The notes: generated by a model from the sequence alone, not told the origin. Numbered from the stretch's first letter, positions 12,841 through 26,203 are shown. The stretch: DNA of 64,000 nucleotides from Fasciolopsis buskii (GCA_008360955.1 LUCM01006475.1:68288-132287); one strand, 5' to 3'. Translations and numbers: made by a program.

Positions 12841-14576
12841 CTGACAGTGTGCGAAAATTACGAAATGAAAAAAGGAAATTGAACATCAACACAACAGAGA
12901 CCTACTCAAAATATATTAAGGACGAACAACACTTACCGTTTTTAAGTAAAAACCAATGACCTTACTTGGTTGACTTGCTTTCACAGTAATCAGAGTCACT
13001 GGATTGATGTGGTTTCACAGCTGTCTGTTTGAACGGAGGGAGATAGCAGTGGTTGTGGTAACACCCCTATGGTTTTCGATAGTGTATTTCCAATATTCTT
13101 GCTGTCATTCGCAAGCACTCGACTATGAACAGCTAGATCGGTTTGTGTCTGTTTGCCATTGTGGAGTCGGTGAGACGAAAGGAATAATATCAGCTCAGCG
13201 AATGCCAAGAAGTCGATTGCGAACAAGTTTCCCACCGTGCGCATTGTGATATATACTAAAACGACGACCTTGCGAGGGCTTATGTGATCGATCCAAGATG
13301 CACGGAAGCGGAGAAAACAGAATGAGCAGAAGATGGGTAGGCGTATCAACCCCATCAAACCAACTTGGCGGCCGGCACACTACACAACTTCCTCAAAGAA
13401 AGTTGACCTCAGTTCTCCGCAATTTCCTAACACAAGAACAATCAGATTCAGTGTCAGTATGCTTTTTAATTCAATATGCCGCAGAAAACTTTTACCTCCC
13501 TGCCCAGTCCTATGAAGCGATGACCACATTCACAGATATGGAAATTGTACCCAAGCGGATCTTGAGGTCAACGTCGACTACACAAGGTCAGTAGCTCCTG
13601 CAGGAAGAGAAGGAGAGTATGTGAGCGCCGAATTCCTCCAATGAAACAACTCAATCAATCAACATGTCAAAAGTGATAAAGATCATGCCACCGTGATGAA
13701 TGAAAGCATGGTCAGACGGAGGACAAAGAAAAAGAAATTAGTGACGCTTTTCACGTTTTCTAACGGGTTCGGATGTGGATTGAAACGTCACACTAAAATT
13801 TCTAACTCAGGTTAAAATGACCAAGTTCTGCCTCAATCAGCTGAAAGCTTTTGTGTTACTTGGCTAGCAGATGTTACGGGGATATCAGCCTATATTGCAT
13901 TTGATCCATCATCTGTGTACTCATATCGAACCATTACGAATTTCCTAGGACGATCAACAAAATGATCCATGTACTGACACAAACACGGTGCCGATGGGCC
14001 CGATAGTATTCCTCAGTGATTATCTGGTCAGTTTTATCTGATATTCATCAGGTCGGCTTTGAAAACATTTCCATTTCGAGCGCGATTAGATTTTAAAATG
14101 TCCAACTTAATGAGCACTGATTAGGTAGCCGATGGAGCACTCACTTCAAAATATCAAATGTCTTGAATGGTAACGATATTCTGGATATGGTATTCTTTTA
14201 AAAGAACTAGACTTTAAAGCCACGGGTGGTTGTACGCGAATTAGATTAGGTTTGTACGAAAATCAATTCATCGTGGGTAGCAAGCTTACCAAACTGTGGT
14301 GAAGTGCAATGTAGCTCTTCCTACACAATAGCTGTCATCCACTTATACTGTCTATTTTCTCAAAATTCGGGTGATATTTCCGCCCTCAGATCGACAAACT
14401 CCCCATTTGCTCGTAATATCTGCAGTTGGGATCCATCGAAAAGCGCAGGGGAAATTTGTCGATCTTAGAGAAGAGATATGAGAAGAACTATGAAAACAGA
14501 CAGCATGAAAAGATGGCAACTGTTTTGAGGGAAGAGCAATATTATGTTTCAGCAGAATTCGATTTGCTTTCTCTCT

Positions 14577-14598
14577 ACATATATATATATATATTTAT
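14577..14598. repeat. Short TA microsatellite
   Basis: An alternating AT run; the small frame crossing it is not coding. Confidence 0.8.
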
Positions 14599-15510
14599 AC
14601 GGGTACTGCAAAAACACGCGACAACCGTCATATGAACACCCTGCTCCGGTATATGGTTGCGTAAGGAACAAAGTACCACAGCCTGCATTCCTATTTTTTG
14701 GTCAGAAGTGACAAGGCTTTCGATAACAAGCCGTAAGATTATGAAGTATTAAGAGACCTCATTTTAGTCACCGTATGTGTATCGTAACCATGACACACTG
14801 TAGATCTGCACATGCTGTCATAAGACCGATTTCATTTTGGAGGATAATCACTCTATTCAATATAATTTGCTTAATAAAGTTTGGTGGAACGCAACACGCA
14901 GCTTACTTCGGAGAAACCGTCTTCTTATTGTTCTTTTTCTCATATCTTAGGGAAAATCTCGATCATACTAGCCAACATCTTTCTAACCGTGGTAGATTCT
15001 ATTTTGTTCGGTTAAAAAGTTTCCTGTGTTTTGTTCTTTTCATACTTAGACACAAGGAAATGGGAGAATCTTTTCGTTGAATTTAGTACTAGGATTGTCC
15101 TCTTTTCCATCGTTTCACAGGTCACTGATTTCTATGCATCCATTCAAAAATTCAACGGCCCGCCGAATTATCGCTTTCATTATCATGCATGCTTCTGGCA
15201 CAGTTTATACGTCAAATGTTATGCAAATGGTGTTCTTGTTTAATTAGCAAGGCTGGATAAGTAAAAGAACATCAATTCAAATTAACGGCGGTCTTTACAT
15301 CAATTCATCATTCGCTACGCAATGGCATCAAAATATTTCATCGTTAATAACTCGTTCCCCCACTGCCGCAGTAATAACGTAAATGGTTAACAGCCCATAT
15401 GGACGATTTTGAAACAAGGCCAAGCCAACGTACATAAAGAACGGCAACAACTGCGAACCCTATTGTGTGCTTCTGGGAAAATTTTATTCACTTATCTAGA
15501 TACCCATTAC

Positions 15511-15531
15511 ATTATATATATATATATATAT
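15511..15531. repeat. TA microsatellite at the 3' side of the Penelope-like copy
   Basis: An alternating AT run directly beyond the 3' end of the minus-strand element at 15540-17215. Confidence 0.9.
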
Positions 15532-15539
15532 CTATAATT

Positions 15540-17215
15540 GTCATCTTCCACCTAAAGGAGTCACCTAGTCTTTAGTCGATCCTGACAGGTTGCTCTGGGT
15601 AAAATGTTAAAGTGGAGATGCCGCCCAGGTACTATGTTCACCTTCGTCCACTGTGACTTGTGGTGGGCTTAATCAGCGTCCAGTTCTACTGGGTTGTGTT
15701 GATTGGTCCCTTGATCAGATCGATAGATATACGTGATCCAGATCAACGGGCTTGTTAACCTATCTTTCCGAGGAGTGCCATGTTTCGAGAAATTCCCTCG
15801 AATGCTTTGTTCTACCCTGGGCTAAGATCCTCATGTTTTCGAAGTTGAACTTGTGACCCTCCCGGTCTTCGTGAACCGAAATTAGAGAGAGTGGATCATG
15901 CCTTTTTGTTGCCAATTGGTGCTCATGGATCCGTGTCCCGAGTCTCTTTCCGGTTTGTCCATTATTCTCANTAGACAACGTTAGTTCGATTCTTGTCAGC
16001 TGTCGATTCTTTCGTCTTAGATAGAATTTTTTCGTAGGGTTCTTGTAGGCTTGTGCGCCACTTCAATTCCATCGGGCTTGAGTAATTTTGTTGTCATTCC
16101 AGAGATATGCTTGATGTACGGCAAGGCTGTTCGCGCTTTGGACTGTTCGGCGATCGCCTCTCGGTACTGTTTTTTGTTGGCGCTTCGTCTGATGAAGCTT
16201 CGAGTGTACCCGTTATGCAGATACAGTTGAAACAGATGGTTTTCTTCTTGTTTCCTTCGCTCCACAGTGCTGCAGTGGGATTGTGCTCTTTTGAAGTGTC
16301 TTGATGCAGCTTCTCTTGTGGCAGTTTGGGTAGTTACTTTGAAATTGTAGGATTTGATCTGTGTGCGCGCTTTTGTGGTATACGAATGTTTCCAAAGTGC
16401 CTGTATTTGTCCGTGTGACGAGCACCTCTAGAAATGGCAGACTGTAGTCATGTTCTTTATTGTGAATGATATAATATTAATAACACAGCGTTGTTGGTAG
16501 ATGTAATGCGCCAACGTTTCGACTACCGTGGGTAGTCTTTCTCAAGGCAAGTTTTACAATCAAATGACTGAGGGAACGTTCACATGCCAACTGATGTTTA
16601 GTTGTGTTCGTGTATGTGTGTGCTTTGAAATGTGGGTCAGGTGAGTGATTAGTTGTCTTCCACGTCATGCGTCACCTGTTTCCATGGTGAACTTGATTTC
16701 CTTGAAAACTCTGTTGATAACAGTGAAAGTTTGTTGTAGTTCAGATCGTTTAATGACTACGAACGTGTCGTTTTGGTTTGATGTCCGGCAGGATGGTCTT
16801 CTCTAGTCTCTGCATCACTGCATCTGCAATGAAGCCAGATATTGATGAGCCCATTGGGGTCCCCTTCACTTGTTCGTAAAACGTACCCTCAAACTTGAAG
16901 TATATTCGCAGGCACATTTCTACTGATTCACATACAGTGCTTGATCTTAGTTGTCCGACCAATTGGTGTTCTTCCAGAAGTTCTTGCAATGTCTGTCTTG
17001 CCAGATCTAGAGGTATTGATATGAAGAGGGACACGACGTCGAAGGAGATTCGGATTTCATCCTCTTCAATGTTTGTCCCCTGAAGTTTATCCAGCAATTA
17101 CAAGGCATTATTAATTGAATGTTCACTTCTTGTGGTGAGCGCTTTCAATCGCTTCCATAGGCTTTTGGCCAGGTTGTATGTTGGCGTTCTCGGTAGTGTG
17201 ACTAAAGGCATTCCT
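15540..17215 (-). mobile_element. Penelope-like retroelement, broken and interrupted by a second element's terminal block
   Basis: Reading leftwards on the minus strand: an RT start (GMPLVTLPRTPTYNLAK) with one stop, then 17097-16750 with SFDVVSLFISIP and the KGTPMGSSISGFIADAVM block. The YVDD site is lost: a deletion and frame change leave QND before TFVVIK. The frame continues to KFTMETGDA at about 16670. About 210-220 bp of foreign sequence (16460-16680) follows. Coding homology resumes with LPFLEVLVTR, the linker (HKPTRTLRK) and the GIY-YIG tail (QTGKRLGTRIHEHQ). The nuclease core between linker and tail is shortened, and an N lies at 15971. This is a different lineage from the 1731-2992 copy. 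It is flanked on both sides by TA microsatellites. Confidence 0.85.
16460..16680 (+). mobile_element. Penelope-type terminal (pLTR-like) block inserted in another element
   Basis: This block splits the RT frame of the surrounding element. It begins with a 43-bp stretch found again, identically, at 53679-53721. It contains a 7-bp perfect hairpin flanked by GAAAC (16511-16551, minus strand), and it matches, in diverged form, 43361-43480 read on the minus strand. The shared unit beside another Penelope-like copy suggests a pLTR. No clear target duplication was seen; GTCATG on both sides is too short to trust. Confidence 0.55.
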
Positions 17216-17221
17216 TACTCC

Positions 17222-17254
17222 TTCCTCCTCCCTCCTCCCTCCACTAAAATATAT

Positions 17255-17314
<60 letters not shown>
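17222..17314. repeat. Pyrimidine run then long TA microsatellite
   Basis: CCT-rich repeats at 17222-17243 are followed by about 60 bp of alternating TA up to 17314. It abuts the 5' end of the minus-strand Penelope-like copy. Confidence 0.95.
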
Positions 17315-17317
<3 letters not shown>

Positions 17318-17319
17318 TA

Positions 17320-19645
17320 TTGGTCAAATCGTTAGAATATTCGGAGAATTAATCTGGCCGCGTGCTTGAGTCATGGTGGACAAGTTTGAGTGTGAAACAC
17401 TTGCTTCACCATGGTGAGTTATTCGCTGTCGTTTTTTGTCCAGAGTCCTTGATGTTGCGCGCGTGATTTCTTTATTCTGAAAATGTTTGTTTGAAAATAG
17501 CATGCGCAATGGATACACTTATATTCGAACAAAGTTCAGGGTTTATCATTCCACACTGGAAGGAATTTCAATGTCGGTCTCCTACTCCTATGATTTGTAC
17601 AACGTCCGCTAAGCCCAACCGGCGCGAGTGTCATACAGATTGTTACAAAAACTCAGAGTGAAACAAATGAGGGAATGCAGCGTTTAGCCAGAACAATTAA
17701 CATGACCAAACTGTCCGCTAAAAAACAACCTTGCAAATAATTTGTTTCGACGATCGCACACAATCGATCCGGAATATTTCCACTTGAACATACGCAATTA
17801 CACATTCATGTGATAGTGTCTACCATTGTGATAGCGGAAATCGGCGATGTCAAAATGCAATTCTTATGTTCCAGTCAAACAGCTCACGAGATTTTTTTTC
17901 CAGCTTCATTTGAGTTCATAGAAACATGGCAGAAGGAGTGCAGTGAAAATGCGGTGCTGAGGGGGAAGTCACGTAACGAAAATTAACAATTTGCTTTTAT
18001 TGGCAGAGCAATAACGAACTGTTAGATGGATTGGTCTGAAAGTACGGAAGATTTTCAACAATAACAATGGAGAAAAAATCATACTATGGTGAAGTTTGAG
18101 TACACAGACGCTTGTTAAGTTTCACTGAATCCCTTCGACAGATGTAATCCGTAGCCACATTGTCTAATGCTCGTAAAATCAGTGTTTCCCTAATCCGGTG
18201 GATATAGACCTGAACCAAGAAGGAACACTCATGAACTTATTTACTGGAGTTGTGAAGGTTCTTTTTATCGGGACTGCGCTATGACAAATTGTGCCTAGAA
18301 GGGTGAATAGTGGGAATCGAGCCCGTGAACCAGTGAGTCGGCAATTTCGTTAATGATCACCGAAACCGAATCAGAGACTGTGACACGGTTCTTTAGGGGA
18401 GCGGAAGATTTCCGCATAGAAGAATAATGACAGTGTTTCACAGGTTGCTAACAAGGGCTCAGCAGCGGCCGTAAATCGAGGTTCGAGCGCCATTAACCAA
18501 TTCACGGATGGGGCAACTACACGCTGCCGAGTTGGTGTTTAAGAATGATCTTGCTATTCTATCCGAAATCAAACATATTCACTAGCCCCGAGAGGTTTCC
18601 CAGCTCAAGAAATCTTTGGTCGATTCTATGAACAGGAGATTGCTGACATCCTGAAAACCCCGTTCTGCATTCTGAATTTTTTGTATTGGTTGTACTGCTA
18701 GGTTATAGTTGCTGATATCCAGCCTATTCTGTACTACCTCGTGTAGTTTACTATTTTCACCAACTCCGGTATGAAATGCAATGCTGATTTGGTATCATTA
18801 TCAGGGCGTACAACACCATATGAGTTTAAGCCTGTGAAAATCCGCTACACGTTTTTCATTCAGCAAAATTTTGATATTTTTGCACATGAAGGCCAAAAAA
18901 GAATGTGAATATCATCATGTGTACCAAGAATCGGCCTGCTGTCTTTATATGCTTATTTATTTTCAAGTTTTCAAACTCATAGGTTGATCCGCACGCAATA
19001 GGCGTTTCCCAAACGTTCCGGAATCCGTACATGTCCAAGTAATCGGGCAGAATGTGCAGTGATTCTTTTAGAAAATATTTGACGGACGACTGCGATGAAC
19101 TATTATCAAACCATAATATTATTCAAGGTAGTTGTAAAACGGAACAAAATGTTGGATCCAGTTGATGTGGTAGCCCCCGGTTTGGAAAAAGTTTTCGTGA
19201 AATAAGTGTTGACTGAGCAATGGAATTAATTCTGGTTGAATAATGGCTTTTGTACAGCACACTTCGCAAAGAATCCTTGTGTTCGAGTCAGTCACTGGGC
19301 TAGAGCTAGCCTCGGGTTATGTTCTCACTAGAGCCCATTGTGTGCGCATATCCACTGTCGTTCCCGGGTAGTGAATTCAGGTCTTCCAAGTGGATGGCGA
19401 GTGAGTCTGTGTGTTGCACATGTGTCACCAACTCACATCAAGCTTGACCAGAACAAGTGACTTCAATAAATTGTGAGGTTTATTTGCTGGAGTTAAACCT
19501 TTTTCTCCATTTTGGCTTGTTCAGGTTTAGGCCAGACCCGGCACCTACACCCTTGGACATTCGCCAAACACGACACATCAGAAATGTCTGCAGCAGTTGA
19601 TAGTCAACGTGATTTGGTTAAGAGTGTAAGTGGTGGATAACAAGG
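17320..19645. other. Unassigned noncoding sequence
   Basis: B-box-like strings near 18310 (minus) and 18480 and 19280 (plus) hint at decayed tRNA-type SINEs. There is no shared 3' module and no coding signal. Confidence 0.55.
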
Positions 19646-19649
19646 TTCG

Positions 19650-19910
19650 TGAAACTATTCATCAAGTGATATTGATGGAAAAGTGGCCATTAAAAACCTA
19701 TGGAATCAAGGTACAAGTGTCGGATAGTATTTAAGAATCATCAACAGTGCATATCCTAATAAGTTCGACTGATAATCGCTGGTGTCTGGTTCTCATCCCA
19801 TTTCGGCTTTGATGATTCTTGACAAGGATGAAACAGCTGCAATTGACTCCCATGGTTTCATATTGACGAGTCGAGCGTTGATATCGTGTGATGAATAGTC
19901 TCGTGAATGT
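19650..19910 (+). mobile_element. Decayed hammerhead-SINE with inverted arms
   Basis: On the plus strand a tRNA-like remnant (GTTCGACT at about 19768, then a B-box relic GGTTCTCATCC) leads into a hammerhead relic at 19809-19841: TTGATGA, a short stem, GAAAC, AGCTGCA. A tail follows (CATGGTTTC, then CGAGCGTTGATATC) that matches the copy at 54884-55069 read on the minus strand. The left part, 19655-19758, is the same tail and hammerhead start in reverse orientation, so the two ends form inverted arms. The first core C, the cleavage-site U and stem I are lost, so the ribozyme is dead. Confidence 0.6.
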
Positions 19911-19914
19911 GCTT

Positions 19915-21895
19915 TAGTTCGGTGAACTCCCAGATTTATTTGTCGGCAATGCACAAATCCAAAAAATGTGCTGCTGAAATTGTTCGATTAGTAAACATTG
20001 AATTGGATCACGTGTACAGTACGATGAAGGGCAAACAGTTCAACTAATACAGCCGAAAATCAGGCAGGCCTATAATCATGAATCTGAGTTCGTTATGCGA
20101 TCCGTCCATAGAACTGAATCACACAGTGTTCACATATCGAAACGAAAACAGCAGCACAACTAAACGACCACACTTCTCAAGCCACAACTTAATCTACTAA
20201 AGTCAACGGTCTAGCTGATAGAGGTCGAGTCGAACGCAAACCCCATAGCCTCCTTGTCAAGGTCAGTAGAGTGATTTCAGATCAAAGGTAATGACAATAC
20301 TGTAAACACAGGGAAACACTAGAAACTGGGTATATGAATTAATTATGTCACCTCAATTAGTGATGAAGCGTTTGCGATCTAAACACCATGCTCATCGAGA
20401 AGCCTATAAAAACCAATGACCTGATCGATAACCAACACAAATTTTCGAATCATTTTAGATATCTTCTGTGGCTTGGCCGGAGAAAAGACGCACAAACTCA
20501 CTAGGCATGTAACGTATACGGTCATTATAGAATACGGCCACGTCGTTGCTCCCTAAGCGAACGGGTAGGACACTAGCTATATTTGACATGGATGTCTTCG
20601 ACAAGTGTGGACTTGAATCATCTCGGGATCGATAGGGTTTCACCATAAGAACTGTTCCATAGTTTTTGGACCTGGTAAATCCTTTTTTAGTTAACTAACT
20701 AAACTTCCCCATTTTTGGGGCATCCAGTGCAAACTGCCAAAAAGAGCAGTAAAATATCGACAAAAATATGTAAAAGCGACCTGCTGGTCAAAGAAAGGAC
20801 TTTTTCTATTCATCAGAAACAAATCATGAGCAGATGTTAAAGAACATTGTGCCATTCCTAGATGCTTACCTGTCGGTCTAGGTTCCGTGCTTTCGGCTAC
20901 GTCGCACACCCTTCTTTCACCTACTCTGATTATTGATAATATTATTATTAATAATATACTATCACTACTATTACACTATTTCTAACACTATACTGCTACT
21001 ACTACGACTACAATGAACAACTTGCATGATTGCCAAATGATCACTCAAAATACGTGGGCTACAATGTTCAAACTGTCAAATTAATAGGATTGGTGCAATT
21101 CACAACAACGGGGTATATATTTTGTCTGGTTTCAGAACGACCTTTCACCAAAGGTGTAAAATACTCGATATCATTTCAGTAGTTTTTGCTCTCGAAAAGT
21201 ACTGCATTTATTCTATAGTAAATAAGCGAAGTAAAGGTATAATTGTTATCATTATTACTTTTGTTATTTATATAACTACGGTTAAGTGAATTTAGAAACC
21301 AAGAGGAGGGCTTAATTAGTTGTTCCAGACAAGAAGATACTCCAATTTAATATACTTCTGTTTGCCACATGCGCGTCGAGAAAACCCAACCTAAAAGCAT
21401 TGTAGGCCATTGTTGAATTGTGCAACCGAACTGGCCTGGGCAAAAAGGGTAGATCAAAACGGATAGACTAGTCTTCCCTATTATTGTTTCGTTTTCTACC
21501 TTGTCGTTTCTTTTAGTTTTATCTGACGCGAAGCAAATTTCTACATTGCAGAGGTTGAATCACCTACGGGAAATAAATTCAATCTATCGTCAACCTAGAA
21601 TGAAGTAATACTTCCAGACTGTTGGGTACATCCCCCCTCCAAATCATTGGGAAAGGTCGCTTTTAAAATAGCCTTCCTAGATGTATCTCTAAATTGGTCG
21701 ATTGTCGATGCACAAGAAGGTCAAATGAAATTTTCAGTATACACACTCACAATTTTGCTGTAATTAAAGTGAAATAAAATCTAATTCGTACTCTGACTAG
21801 TGCAATCCGGAAAATTTATATGAAATTAGAATTCTGTGAAAATTTTTATTTGCGAATGGTTAATCGGAAGCCTTCGTATACAAAACAACCATCAC
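19915..21895. other. Unassigned noncoding sequence
   Basis: AT-rich, with one simple-sequence stretch; no supported feature. Confidence 0.6.
20930..21015. repeat. AT-rich simple sequence (ATT and ACT triplets)
   Basis: A run of TAATAT, then ACTACT-type triplets. No coding potential seen. Confidence 0.6.
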
Positions 21896-21899
21896 TGAT

Positions 21900-22655
21900 G
21901 AGAAAAGGACTCAGAATGTAGGCGTCCAAAATAAATCTGTCTACATCGCTCTGCCGTTTAAAGATATCACGGTAGGCACTATACACCGAAGTCTATCAGG
22001 TTTAATTGATAAGACCATCTAGTACGTGAAGTTTCAATTTCGTTTCACATGCAGGCGAGCCTATAGCTTACAAATATAGGATAAAATCACAGTGTGCAGT
22101 TCTTTTCTGTGTATACTCATTTAGCTGTTCCTATGGAATTGTGCTCGTGGGCAGCACAACTAGGCGCCTAACCGAAAAGGTCCGTGAGCATCACCCGGCT
22201 TGGCTGAATAGTGGGGTAGTCAAAGTTATACCCGGTGCTGTCTGTTCACATCTTACTGAGTCAAACCACATAGTGATTGTGACCAAAACATTCCGACCGG
22301 TTTACGAAGTTCCAGATAGACATTCGGTATCCTTTAAATATCGGGTCTTCTCAGTTTTGGAAGCTGTGAACATTGGTTGATGTGATCAGCCATCAAAAGC
22401 TCTGAAACAGTTCGTTCAACCACTAATGCTCCCCTGGCCCAGTACCACCTATCCAAGAGAGAACAAGCAGGCTACTGACACATGCTTTTACGTTTCCGGA
22501 TTACTCGTGTGCGGTTTTCCCCTTTTTCAACTCCTGCCTCATTCATTCCGTTCAACCACCCTCTTTTCATATCCCAGTTGATACTAAGCGCATCTAATGT
22601 GATGTAATGATATGATTTTGAATTACTGAAAGCGAGCTAGTTCGTCACTTGTTAA
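21900..22655 (+). mobile_element. Penelope-like fragment: end of linker, GIY-YIG and 3' UTR
   Basis: The segment near 21945-22020 translates as YIALPFKDITVG, matching YVFLSFLGDTLAE in the copy at 1731-2992. The endonuclease follows as CVYSFSCSYGIVLVGSTTRRL, open to 22380, then a 3' untranslated region ending in TTACTGAAAGCGAGCTAG close to 22655. GIY has become CVY and YIG has become LVG, so the nuclease signature is degraded. It is more diverged from the 1731 copy than the 42335 copy is. Confidence 0.75.
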
Positions 22656-22659
22656 TGTT

Positions 22660-25600
22660 GTCTTTCGATTTCAAAAATAAGACGATCGATATCGCAACTG
22701 TCATGTTGAATCCCTTGTATATCTCTCTATTGCACATGTGACTGTGGAAATCAAAACGGCATTCGGAGTTTCTGCCCAAATGTTTGGTTGGTTGCGAAAG
22801 ACTGTCCGAGTGTCCCACCTTTGACTGTCTCCTCCGATGTAACGGAACAGATACATCCTCAGCCGTACGAGATAGGATTCTCCCATTTGTAATCACAAAC
22901 CATGATTGGTCCGTACGTTTTCACCAATCAAGTTAGAGCCAAGAAATCATAGTTGTCGTGTTAGCCAATATGTTGTTCTACTCAGCGTGTACTTGTTCGA
23001 ACACAACCTCCTCGCGGAAACAAATTGTTTCCAATCCCAACTGGGGATGAAATCATTCTGACTGTCAAATTTTTGGAAATGTGAAAATAGGTGGAAAAAA
23101 AACAATAAACACCCTAGTGGATAGTTTGCTTCTCAATCCCAGTTCAAATGAAACAGCACGCGGGATCGGATCCACTCACCGGTCTAATATGTTTTAACGA
23201 ACCCCGCCAAAATAATCAGTCGTGAATATTGCAATTCAGATTTGAAATTAGTGAGTCTTTTAAATGTGAATATTTTCAGTTTGTTTCTATTTCAAAGCCA
23301 ATCATCTGCATTCATCAGTTTCCATTTGGGAAACTGGGCGTGTAAGTGGGTTGTGCTCATTCCCTTACCTTTTTTCTGGTTATCGGGTCTAAATCTTTTT
23401 TGACAAATTGGATCGATTAGATGCACAATATTCTGGACCTTTCGTGGACCCGTTTCCGGCGATCTATTCTAGCTCGGTGTTTCTAATGGAATGGGCTGTT
23501 TTCTAAATGCTTACGCAGTATTCTTAGAAATTTCTATTCAGGCTAGAGGATCCGATTTTGTCATATCGATTATTGTGATAGCCAAATATCAATCGTCAAA
23601 CGGAGTTTAATTTAGCGCCATTTTATGAAGCTAAAATATCATTCGGTGTTGTTTTGTTGAATAGAAGTGAAAAAGGTTGCATTTTAGTGAACATTCTGCA
23701 TTTGAGACCGGGACACACTTGACCAAATATGAATTTCATTTGACATTGAGAATAACTGGATCCTTACTTTGAACGATAATAAGACACTTATGTGGACCTA
23801 ATTTATTGCCGTGTTGAAAGAACTACTTATAAATTAGTTAGAATCTGGTTGACTATTTCCCTTCGGAAAAATTTAGACAGCATAATCGATATATGTTTCC
23901 AGTTATCGAGACCTATTCGGCTAGTCCTAGCAGTGATTTGTGGATGGGGAACTCGCGTGACAGCGAAACGTCGCGTGCACCTACGACTACGGCCACGGCT
24001 TCTCAGATCACGTGGGCGGCTAACTGATCTAGTTTGGCATTTCGTAAATTGAGCGAAGCCGAGTACACCCGGGGGGAGGGGGGGGACGTAAATAACGAAT
24101 TATTCGCACATGTGCATTTATCTATTCACCAATTGAACAAAAAATCATCAGTTTTCCTCTACTAAAGGTTTGCCGCACGTTAACTTGAAATGGATGTGCG
24201 AAAATGAGGAATTCAAACGACAATGCGTTTCAGGATAGTTTTTTGATTTGCGTAGTTTTTGCTACAATAAACTTTGGGCAGCATAAAATAGACGATTTAA
24301 AAGTAAGTCGTTTTATAATACTAGAGCAGGCTGTTCTTCAAGGTCATCTCATTAATGGAACATGAGATACGATGTTAGCTTTAACGATTTATTATTGGTT
24401 GGAAAATGGACAAATAACTCTTCACGAGATTAAGAAAATTCAAATATACGAAGTTTATTAATTTGATATAATATTTCGGGATCCAACAAAGCTCAGTTAT
24501 AACGATGCTGTTCAGTATACATGCAAACAAAATAGGAAGACGGCATGAAAAGATAACTACTTACGATGTAAATATCAAATGCTGATCGATACCGCGCACT
24601 AACACCTTAGGTGAACGGCGAACTCTGATTGGGCACTGTTCGGTTGCAACTAAGTTTTTCCAGCCGTTTTGTTAAATACTTTCGCAGAGTTGCTTTGGTT
24701 GGCCAACGATTAATTTGAACCAGTCAAAGTGCTACCGGTTTGTGTAAGACTTCCAATCTATTCTAATCAGTTGCAGTCGTCTGAGCCCGGCGATGATCAA
24801 GGCGAAGTTCGAGTCCCAGATCCGGCAGTTACTTTGGGGTAGATGCTAGTTTGCTGTGGCTACACATGGCCTAGTAAAAACCGAAGTGTTTTCTTACCAA
24901 TTAAAGTTCCAGGGTTAGGAGTGCCGAGTAAAGGACCCTAGCGAATATGGGACATACCTCCTCACTGCAGTCATTCCTGAAGCAATTCATAAAAATCTGG
25001 AGTTCTAATGTAAACTGGATAACTAATTTAACTTTGTACTCCGTCAACGTTGTCTAAAAAGTTCCCGTAACCTGAATAGCCAATCATTTCTTGTTTGATT
25101 CAATGACCATTCCTTAAAGGTCTCTCGGATCTCGTCACTATCCCGTGCTAATTAATGCATGAACAATTGTTTACCATTGTAAAGGGGATCGTCGAACACG
25201 TATTCTTTTTGTGCGGCTTTCTACGATATCACACCGAATAAGCATAGGACAGAAAGTAAAATAGACCGCCAAAACATCTTCCGCCGGGAAGTCTATATGT
25301 TCACCGTACCAAGGAGTCGAAAATCGACATGATTATTGCGTGGCCTGCAAAAGGGACGAAATAAATCTGTTGCGAAGAAAAAATATTAGTCCAAAAATTG
25401 CACAAAATTTGGCAACGGTTGTCCAATGTTTGTGAATTGTTGAATGGCATTTGGGAGCTTCGAAAACGTTGACTTTGGTCGTAGCTTCGTTATCTAATGG
25501 TTTTCCAGAGTGGACAAAATGACCTATTTTATCAAAGCAATAAATATTGACAAATCTGCTTTTTGATTGTTCCTGTCAAAGCAGTCGGTTTCCAAGCTTC

Positions 25601-26200
25601 AAACGAAGTATAATGCCAAGTGCATGTAACTGTTTTTTGGGGGGTGGGGGATAATGTGCAGCAAGATATCATGAAAAGTTGAAAACACCCTTGGCCGGGT
25701 TTCAATGGGGATGCAAAGACACAGGTAACAATACTCCTCGAGATCAGTGATTTTATCACTAGTATGTCTACTTATTACATTTGAATGCCGACACAATCAC
25801 CATTGTGCGGAACTGTTTCATAAGTCTCCACTATACATTATATATATATATATATTTATATATAGTCAGTACTGAGTACATAAGTAGGCAAAGCCGTTGT
25901 TGCCGCTCAGCGGGCATGCCTACTCGATTTTCCCACATTATTTCACAGGCATACATGAACACTGCGATTGTAAGTTATCACTAGAATCTAGTTTTACGCG
26001 ATAAGAGCGTGGGTGGGTCAAAAATTGATTTTGGGGTCCAAAACTGTGAACGTTGATAGTTGCATGTTCAAAGTTGTAAACCGGAGAATAGGTGCCTAGT
26101 CCATTCACACTCTGGCAAAGCAAAAACAATTCTACCGGGAATATATATGCCTGTACACGTGCAGTTAGATGATACGAGAAAAACACCATTCGGTTGGCAA
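22660..26200. other. Unassigned noncoding sequence
   Basis: Contains G-runs (24069-24086 and 25640-25650), a B-box-like AGTTCGAGTCCC near 24808 and a TA repeat. The 86-codon plus frame at 23792 has no recognisable domain. Confidence 0.55.
25837..25864. repeat. TA microsatellite
   Basis: Alternating TA with one interruption. Confidence 0.85.
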
Positions 26201-26203
26201 TCC

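Larger units (their letters stand above)
9460..15505. other. Unassigned noncoding sequence with simple repeats
   Basis: Apart from the ACTGA array and the weak exon candidate near 12.8 kb, I see isolated Pol III B-box-like strings (for example GGGTTCGAATCCC on the minus strand at about 10262-10274) without a matching SINE body. The 115- and 120-codon frames at 11211 and 12996 (minus) show no domain. Confidence 0.6.

Noticed and set aside
15971..15971. The ambiguous base as a biological signal
   Set aside because: A single N is an assembly or base-call ambiguity.
23958..23980. Another GAAACGTCGCG hammerhead-like motif
   Set aside because: The GAAAC is present, but no CTGATGA-like core and no convincing stem II precede it.
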